Positions 63,501 to 64,000 of a DNA stretch of 64,000 bases are shown piece after piece. The position numbers and the translations under genes are program-made. This DNA is from Sphagnum compactum (taxonomy: Eukaryota; Bryophyta; Sphagnopsida; Sphagnales): contig OZ234500.1 of the NCBI GenBank assembly GCA_965153455.1, positions 18,041,579-18,105,578 on the forward strand. Direction: 5' to 3'. The notes beneath the pieces are model-generated. The model was not told the DNA's origin, searched no databases, and saw nothing but the letters and a program-made list of their open reading frames with translations. Positions within the stretch are counted from its first letter, which is position 1; each line of letters opens with the position of its first letter.

Positions 63501-63849
63501 TTTCCACAAATCAATCAGCATAATGGATTCGAAGAACAAAAAATCAGCATTCAGAATTGAGGAACTACACACACACACACAAACAAGTAAAAACCCTAAA
63601 ACCCTAAGCCCTAAACCCTACTGGACAACTTTATTTTCTAGGTGGTATCTCTCCCTTGCACCAGCATTTTGCAGACTTACTTACGTGCAGGTTATATCAA
63701 CAACGTACCTGAAGCATACAGACAAGGAAAATCCAGAGACGGTGAAAGCTATGGTAAAGATGCAAGCCTGTACGATGCTCTACAAAATGGGTCTTTCCCA
63801 CTTTTCTCTCTTCGTCTACTGCCTCTTCTTGCTCTGGTTTTGCAGGCTC
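48555..63849 (-). CDS. Callose synthase / 1,3-beta-glucan synthase (glucan synthase-like), 5'-partial
   Basis: This is a plasma-membrane enzyme that polymerises UDP-glucose into callose. The 38 visible exons run, 5' to 3', as 63709-63849, 63364-63466, 62766-62889, 62436-62625, 62174-62226, 61836-61896, 61590-61671, 61362-61411, 61009-61095, 60700-60753, 60421-60504, 59991-60082, 59578-59677, 59092-59255, 58236-58356, 57806-57942, 57533-57620, 56987-57147, 56446-56555, 56045-56185, 55690-55758, 55339-55510, 54895-55012, 54611-54730, 54357-54475, 54165-54248, 53902-54014, 53580-53632, 53059-53235, 52777-52824, 52373-52531, 52060-52173, 51786-51874, 51387-51545, 50986-51208, 50579-50629, 48998-49180, 48555-48806. 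They encode 1,481 residues; the N-terminal few hundred are beyond the window. Exons 1-8 form the first membrane cluster, 9-26 the cytosolic catalytic loop (ELRLWASYRGQTLARTG, KAENQNHAIIFTRGDALQ, GQRVLARPLKVRMHYGH), and 27-38 the second membrane cluster ending SRGLEISVLLAGTQPN. The frame is intact. The exon 10 donor is uncertain; the exon 6 donor is GC. Confidence 0.95.
49424..50304 (-). mobile_element. Nested insertion in the penultimate callose synthase intron
   Basis: Two 313-bp direct repeats (49424-49736 and 49968-50280) differ at one base that I can find. They flank 231 bp containing CTATATATAGG (LTR-like TATA). An 18-bp word starting CTAGACTCTCAAAAAC occurs at 49405-49422 and again at 50287-50304. 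Minus-strand frames in the repeats read as hydrophobic, protein-like sequence (ALIVVLPLIVVVEISLQL). A second such frame follows at 49190-49372. It could be a captured gene fragment or a small retroelement; the class is unresolved. Confidence 0.55.
53295..53545. repeat. Intronic minisatellite of about 60 bp
   Basis: Four degenerate copies carry CCTTAATCTAGT and ACAGAACTGC, with a CTG triplet run in the last ones. It lies inside one callose synthase intron (53236-53579). Confidence 0.7.
56340..56420. repeat. Intronic 20-bp tandem repeat (4 copies)
   Basis: Four tandem copies of CACAACCCATTAGCCTTAAA with point changes lie in the intron 56186-56445. Confidence 0.85.
56590..56725. repeat. Intronic minisatellite of about 55 bp
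   Basis: About two and a half copies carry TTTTGGAATCAAATCCT, TCAACATAGACC and ACCAAAAGAT, in the intron 56556-56986. That intron also contains telomere-like TTTAGGG repeats at about 56909-56933. Confidence 0.7.
57150..57465. repeat. Intronic repeats derived from an exon boundary
   Basis: Three degenerate units, 85-120 bp apart, resemble the first bases and splice acceptor of the adjacent exon (CATCTGCCTTCTGCAAAA at about 57139-57156). They are found near 57262-57280, 57345-57366 and 57432-57453. Confidence 0.55.
58380..58910. repeat. Intronic 45-bp minisatellite (about 12 copies)
   Basis: The unit of about 45 bp contains TTGCATTGAAGAAATCTTC and ATACCCACAATGGGATACTC. It fills most of the intron 58357-59091. 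The unit is a multiple of three, so both strands show open frames that are not genes. Confidence 0.9.
60118..60345. repeat. Intronic minisatellite of about 48 bp (about 5 copies)
   Basis: The unit contains AGTTGATTTTCAGAAGT and AATTCACAAGACACCC, and lies in the intron 60083-60420. Confidence 0.85.
63060..63330. repeat. GAATCT-rich repeat and duplication in an intron
   Basis: Imperfect GAATCT hexamers surround two copies of a longer unit with CATCTTGATGGGTTGTTTC / TGATTTCAATAAACCACTC, in the intron 62890-63363. Confidence 0.75.
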
Positions 63850-64000
63850 CTGCAATTGATTTGGTTGTCCCCGCCCCACCAAAAAAAAACAATCTTAGAC
63901 CCAAGAGAGACGAGGAACATGAACAACTTCCCTTTCCCTTTCCATACACAAAACGTTTGGGTTTTGGCAGAAACAAAACAGGGGAGAAATCGATTCACTC
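63850..64000 (-). other. Callose synthase intron running off the window
   Basis: No exon-like frame with splice signals is found between the first visible exon and the right edge. The upstream exon must lie beyond 64000. Confidence 0.7.

Overview
This is nuclear DNA of a land plant. The evidence is an intron-rich callose synthase gene, a plant-type non-specific phospholipase C, TTTAGGG-type telomere motifs, and U2-type introns in AT-rich sequence with many small transposon remnants. A bryophyte, perhaps a moss, is my best guess. That rests on family recall (a bacterial-like zinc formaldehyde-dehydrogenase-type gene and LPSSIGQLNAL-type leucine-rich repeats) and not on any diagnostic sequence.

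Layout. 1-7222: about 100 near-identical 72-bp (24-residue) leucine-rich-repeat units, open from the left edge, broken by a one-base deletion near 1245 and decaying into relic units to about 7800. 7.8-18.3 kb: gene-poor AT-rich DNA with a degraded coding relic, a tRNA-derived element and a GGTA/TACC-rich block. 18.6-19.9 kb: a truncated, frameshifted copy of the 5' part of a dehydrogenase gene whose intact 10-exon version is at 31.2-34.6 kb. 21.8-22.8 kb, minus strand: ribosomal protein uS10 (S20), with a telo-box in its leader region. 23.6-26.5 kb: a Helitron-like region with minisatellites. 28.8-30.5 kb: a cluster of MITEs upstream of the intact dehydrogenase. 34.6-42.6 kb: no confident gene, but two more copies of one MITE family and simple repeats. 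42.6-44.6 kb: a three-exon phospholipase C. 45.26-45.47 kb: a CACTA-type MITE. 47.6-48.2 kb: a single-exon START/Bet v 1-fold protein. 48.55-63.85 kb, minus strand: 38 exons of a callose synthase whose 5' end lies beyond the window.

The exon models of the callose synthase, dehydrogenase, phospholipase and uS10 genes were built by hand. Every junction keeps the reading frame and the expected family protein. One callose synthase intron uses a GC donor, and the exon 10 donor is the least certain junction. No operon-like or pathway cluster is apparent. The genes are ordinary housekeeping or lipid/cell-wall genes separated by repeats.

The strongest oddities are the LRR array, which has an exact period, higher-order duplications and variation focused on the beta-strand face; the repeat-filled callose synthase introns; and the directional evidence, from a cut MITE, that the 18.6 kb dehydrogenase fragment was copied from the 30 kb locus.
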